64,000 bases of DNA from Otatea glauca (lineage: Eukaryota > Streptophyta > Magnoliopsida > Poales > Poaceae): positions 7,576,452 to 7,640,451 of the forward strand of contig CM070721.1 in assembly GCA_036346275.1 (NCBI GenBank), read 5' to 3'. Under the pieces are notes generated by a model. The model had not been told where the DNA came from. It did not search any database and worked only from the letters and a program-made list of their open reading frames with translations. Of this stretch, positions 60,240-64,000 are shown piece after piece. The number at the start of each line of letters is the position of its first letter. Position 1 is the first letter of the stretch. A program made the position numbers and the translations under genes.

Positions 60240-60560
60240 ATGGCTTATCTAGTCTGTGTACCTAGTTTTTTTTACAAATCTAGTCTCTTCCCCTCGGTGC
60301 ATGTATTTGCAAATTTTGTCCTCTCCCTCATCGTGGAAGGTGACACGTATCCGCCGCATCCAAGAAGCTTACTGATGCCATGACAATGCGCAGGGCATAG
60401 GAGCAACGTGACCCACTACATCAAGAGGGCTTCCGAGCATAGCGAGGCTCGCCCGCCCGCATGCTCCCCAATAGGATAAGAGGCTAAATTTATAAATACA
60501 TACACGAAAAGATTAGATTTATGAAAAACGAGATACATAAGGCTAGATAGACAATGGTTT
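60240..60560. mobile_element. Mutator-type MITE family member
   Basis: Left: ggcttatctagtctgtgtac, acaaatctagtctcttcccc and gcaaattttgtcctctccct. Middle: aaggtgacacgtatccgccg. Right: gattagatttatgaaaaacg and ataaggctagatagacaatg. The order is the same as in the clear copy at 46522-46820. Approximate boundaries. Confidence 0.6.
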
Positions 60561-61100
60561 CGGGTTTCCCTTTCTTTTCTGGGACCGAAGGAGTTGTTAG
60601 TGTTAGTAGTAGCATCACTATCCGTAGTTGCAATTACTGCAAGGTCGACGCGTTGCTTCTCCTCAAGAGAGCCTCCAGGTTGTGAAACTGGCTTGTACGA
60701 CCGAGCCCTTTAAGTAGCAGCCTGCCAGCCCATTGGCCCAGCAAAATAAACGGTAAATAAGATCACAACGTCGCAGTAGCACCCAGCTTATATGTAGCAT
60801 CAGCAAATTACAACGTTGCATCACAGTGATTACATTCTACTACAGTTTAGAAGAGTAATTCTACCAGACCAGCATCACCTCGTATATTCATCATTGTATT
60901 ATTCGAGAAACAAAGAATGAAAATGTTGTGACAAATGACAACATGCTACAACTTGATTGCAATACAGAATCCGTTACGAATGCAGGTCCTGAGGTTTTGT
61001 ACAAACTGTTAAATAACATGGTGAAAAGAACAAATGATTTCTTCAAAAATGGGTGTGTGATATAACAACATTCTGCCTCCCGGGGCATCATATTCTCAAC

Positions 61101-63300
61101 TCATCTAACCTGGTAAGACTTATTCCAAGATTTGGCTTGGTAAGTTTTCTGTTTCATCATCCGGTGTGATATAAAGTCGGCCTCCTCCTGGAAGGGGTTT
61201 GTCCCACCATAGTCTTCCTTTGATTTTCTGACCTTCTTTACCCTCCCACGGTCGTACTCCTCATCCCTGAAAACAGATGAAAAAAATTGGAGGTTCAGTT
61301 TTGTTTTTGTTTCATTCAAGATGGTTTGGTCTTTAAATTCACAACTAGAAAAAAATATAAAACATCACAGAACAATAATGTGATATAATATCGACAGATT
61401 ACAGAATAATTCACCATTCAGCTAACACGTATCCAATGCTCTTCCTCTGTAAATGTTTTGACTCTTTGGTCTCAGTATTTGGCATGGCAGCGTCATCCCA
61501 GCAAGGAACTGAAAAACAAAAAAAGTAAACATATTGCAGATTTAAAATTGATGGTAAAAAGAAAATATTTGTATAACATGAGTAGGTGCATATCTGCAAA
61601 GAGATGTGCTTACCAGTATCTTCCTTCAAGTCCCTTGTAAGAATGCTGACAGGCCGGGAGAATCCCAACTTTGCATCTACATTGTTTACCGAATGTGTCA
61701 GATTTGCAGAAGAGCTTGGACCCAACTCTGCAAGGTCAGCACTAGCAAAAGTACCACTCTTACTGTTTTTGTCCAAGTTACGGTCATTAGCACCAGTTCC
61801 AACAACCTGTTGCCTATTTTTGAATATATGAGCATCATTTTCAGAACTTGCACAAGCATAGGCACGTTTCCGCTCATGGGGTGTACATTCTACAGTTTTA
61901 GACGGCGAAGTTGCTGATACTGATGTCTGCTGCTCGTTGGTGTTGTTACCTGAACAAGCAATATTTGCCAAGTCCTTACAAACTACAGGCTGTCTTTTAG
62001 TTCTCTTGTGCTTCCTTTTCTTTTGTAGTTTTAGTGAACCTAGTAATAGCTGTTTGGGCCGAAGCCACAAGTTCATGACTGGATATCTCACAAGTTTTCT
62101 TGTCTTCAAATTCATCCTTTTAGCTATAGTGCCATTGCATGAATCGGCTGCAACCACCTTCATGGAAACTTTAGAGCAGATCTGCTTTCCAAAGTCAACT
62201 TGTTCAAGTCCTGGTAACACGTTCTGCATAAAGGTGCGTGCAACAAATATTATACAGATCAACTCACATTAAGAAGAATGATGGAAGCTTATGGTTTAGT
62301 TCATGTGCAAAGCAGAAGAGTATTAATGACGAGTCTACAGGATTACATGAAGGTAATGAACACGGTACTTTCCCAACAAGGGACGGAAAAGGGTGGTGGT
62401 AGCATACCTTGCTCATAGGAAGTTCCTTCACTGTTTTGTCATCTTGCTTCAGAGATTCTGTCAAGTCCTTCATTTTCCCACTGGAAGTTGGACCTCCAGT
62501 GCTATGCATGACGCCATTTGAAACAATAGCATCCTACCATGTTGCATGAGATAAAATAAGTACTAAAATGGACTAAAAAACAGCAGTGACCATAAAAAGG
62601 ATACCTTAGTTAGGAAAGTCCGTGCAGTGACCCCAGTGTCCTCGTTATTTACACTGGATGTTGTCTTGGAAAATATAGTTATTTCAGATTGATAAGTTTG
62701 TTTATCTGCATCACACAGGCTAGCAGGACTGCCGACCAAAGGTGAGCCAGCAGAAGTATCGTTGCCCAACTTGGTAAATGCACCGTCAGCCTTCAATTCC
62801 TGCAATGACATCTCAACCATTGTCTGATTACCACTCGCATTGATAAGAGAAGCAAGTTGACCAGATGAAGATGTCTCTTTGCGACTACTCGAAGCAATTT
62901 GCTTTGATTTAGATGAGGTAGCACCATCATTTTGAGGTGCAAGAGATTTCTGTCTAGAAGACAGGCCATTGTTTTGGGAGGAGGCAGCGGCTTCAGTTTT
63001 GCCATCATTCCTTGAACAATGATCTGCTGTAGTCTTGCTGATAATGTCAGTGTGGCCATTGCTTATGCTCTGCAACTTCTTATCTACGAAAGGATATGAA
63101 GGACCATTCAAGTTTGCTTCTATTACACCACTTTGGATTACACCATTCATACATGAGATCTTTTGAGGGATCATTTTCTTTCCAAGCACATTAACAGTGA
63201 TATTGTCTTTGTGCACCATTGCATTCCCGACTCTGTCACGTACATAAAATAACATATAGGCTTTCTGTTTCAATACATCTGCCTCGCGAACTTGGCATAC
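61101..63300 (-). CDS. Ubiquitin-specific protease (UBP23-like), C-terminal five exons
   Basis: Deubiquitinase that removes ubiquitin from protein substrates; only the end of the catalytic domain is here. Exons: 63300-62605, 62533-62408, 62223-61614, 61508-61415, 61266-61101, all GT-AG and in frame, about 563 codons. The first exon opens VCQVREADVLKQKAYMLFYV, the conserved last strand of the USP fold. The long tail is Ser/Asn/Lys-rich and low in conserved domains (for example QKKRKHKRTKRQ, a nuclear or nucleolar-type signal). The C-terminus is WDEEYDRGRVKKVRKSKEDY, NPFQEEADFISHR and ends SYQVR. That ending is what I recall for the UBP23 group. The Cys and His boxes with the catalytic residues must lie to the right of position 64,000, since no matching exon is seen in 63,301-64,000. 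The 3' UTR probably runs from 61,100 to about 60,780. Confidence 0.9.
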
Positions 63301-64000
63301 CTGAAGTTGGTGGCCATAGGAATCAGTATGACAAGAATGAAAGGCTGCCAAAATAACTAAGGGGCATAAAGTAGAATCAATCATGCAATTTAGCTCAGTA
63401 CAAGATAAGGTTCAATTTCGTTTCCTTTCCAGCAATGAACAGGAGAAATCCATACTTGTATTCCTAGTCTAGCAAATGGATTCTTCCCAAACAAAATGAC
63501 CCTAATGTAGTAACTCATCAAAAATATTCATATTCAGCATGTAATTATACAGGATAGTACATCACAAATTAGGATAAGCATGGAAGACTACGTTCTAGAA
63601 ACCAGTATGACTTAACTGGGCTCACTGTGTCACTGGCATACATACAAGAAAGATTGAAACAGAGAATTCAATTAAGCAACTAAGGAGAAGGAATTGATAT
63701 AAAGGTGGTACTGCAACACTAGTTGGGACCTGAGAAAATACATCACTACAACATGTTGTTGACACATTGTGACCAGTAAACCCTCAATGCTGTAAACAGA
63801 AATTTTAATGATTCCATAAAATTATGACAATGTAAACTGGTCTATTCCCTTAAAAAAAAGTATAGTGTATGTATCATGTGATATAATGCAACTAAGTTCT
63901 TCAAAAGACATGACAAAATCCTCAGCAAAGACCTTCCAAAGAAGGTGATGCAGCTGCAGGACTTAAATATGAAGATTTTTCTTGAAAAGGAAACAAATAG
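63301..64000 (-). other. Intron of the UBP23-like gene
   Basis: AT-rich with no exon matching the expected catalytic His box (GHY...WY..DD) on the minus strand. The next upstream exon is therefore outside the window. Confidence 0.6.

Noticed and set aside
1..64000. tRNA, rRNA or known snoRNA genes
   Set aside because: I looked for tRNA-like A and B boxes (for example ggttcga-type) with foldable arms and for conserved rRNA stretches, and found none I could support by eye; a tRNAscan or Infernal run would be decisive.

Overview
This is nuclear DNA from a flowering plant, and the gene content points to a grass (Poaceae). The coding exons are GC-rich with GT-AG introns, the intergenic DNA is AT-rich and full of MITEs, and the leftmost gene is recognisably the orthologue of the rice CHD3 remodeler CHR729. 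I cannot name the species from sequence alone. No operon, CRISPR array, plasmid or phage feature is present.

Six host genes are supported, all on the minus strand. (1) 641-9126: 5' part of a CHD3/PICKLE-type chromatin remodeler (18 exons visible; the 3' part lies left of position 1). (2) 20630-21673: single-exon RTF2-like C2HC2-RING protein. (3) 25351-28064: seven-exon group XI (UNE12/LRL-like) bHLH transcription factor. (4) 36786-37243: 94-residue single-pass membrane protein of unknown function. (5) 44372-45771: POLAR-like coiled-coil protein with an apparent one-base frameshift. (6) 61101-63300: last five exons of a UBP23-like ubiquitin-specific protease whose catalytic core lies right of the window. 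They form no obvious pathway; this reads as an ordinary syntenic block expanded by transposons.

The rest is mobile DNA. From 10.98 to 18.8 kb there is a nested cluster: a hAT element with perfect 8-bp target duplications sits inside a decayed second copy of the remodeler's first exon, and next to it lies a decayed Ty3/Gypsy-type LTR element whose LTR carries a 57-bp tandem repeat and which was itself hit by a Harbinger-type MITE. From 23.7 to 25.0 kb three long foldback (palindromic) units lie in tandem. Between 28 and 34 kb there are Mutator-type MITEs and Stowaway-like MITEs. Two foldback elements with target duplications occupy 38.37-40.13 kb. A SIRE-like LTR fragment splits a Stowaway MITE at 49.4-51.8 kb. 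A full-length but dead Ty1/Copia element with a 5-bp target duplication (attgg) spans 52,719-59,179 on the minus strand; its transcription-initiating LTR has lost the segment carrying the TATA box.

The less ordinary items are the tandem foldback array, the foldback element made of repeated TTTCGCCA/TGGCGAAA palindromes, the partial duplication of the remodeler's first exon, and the frameshift in the POLAR-like gene. I did not find a clearly new biological system.
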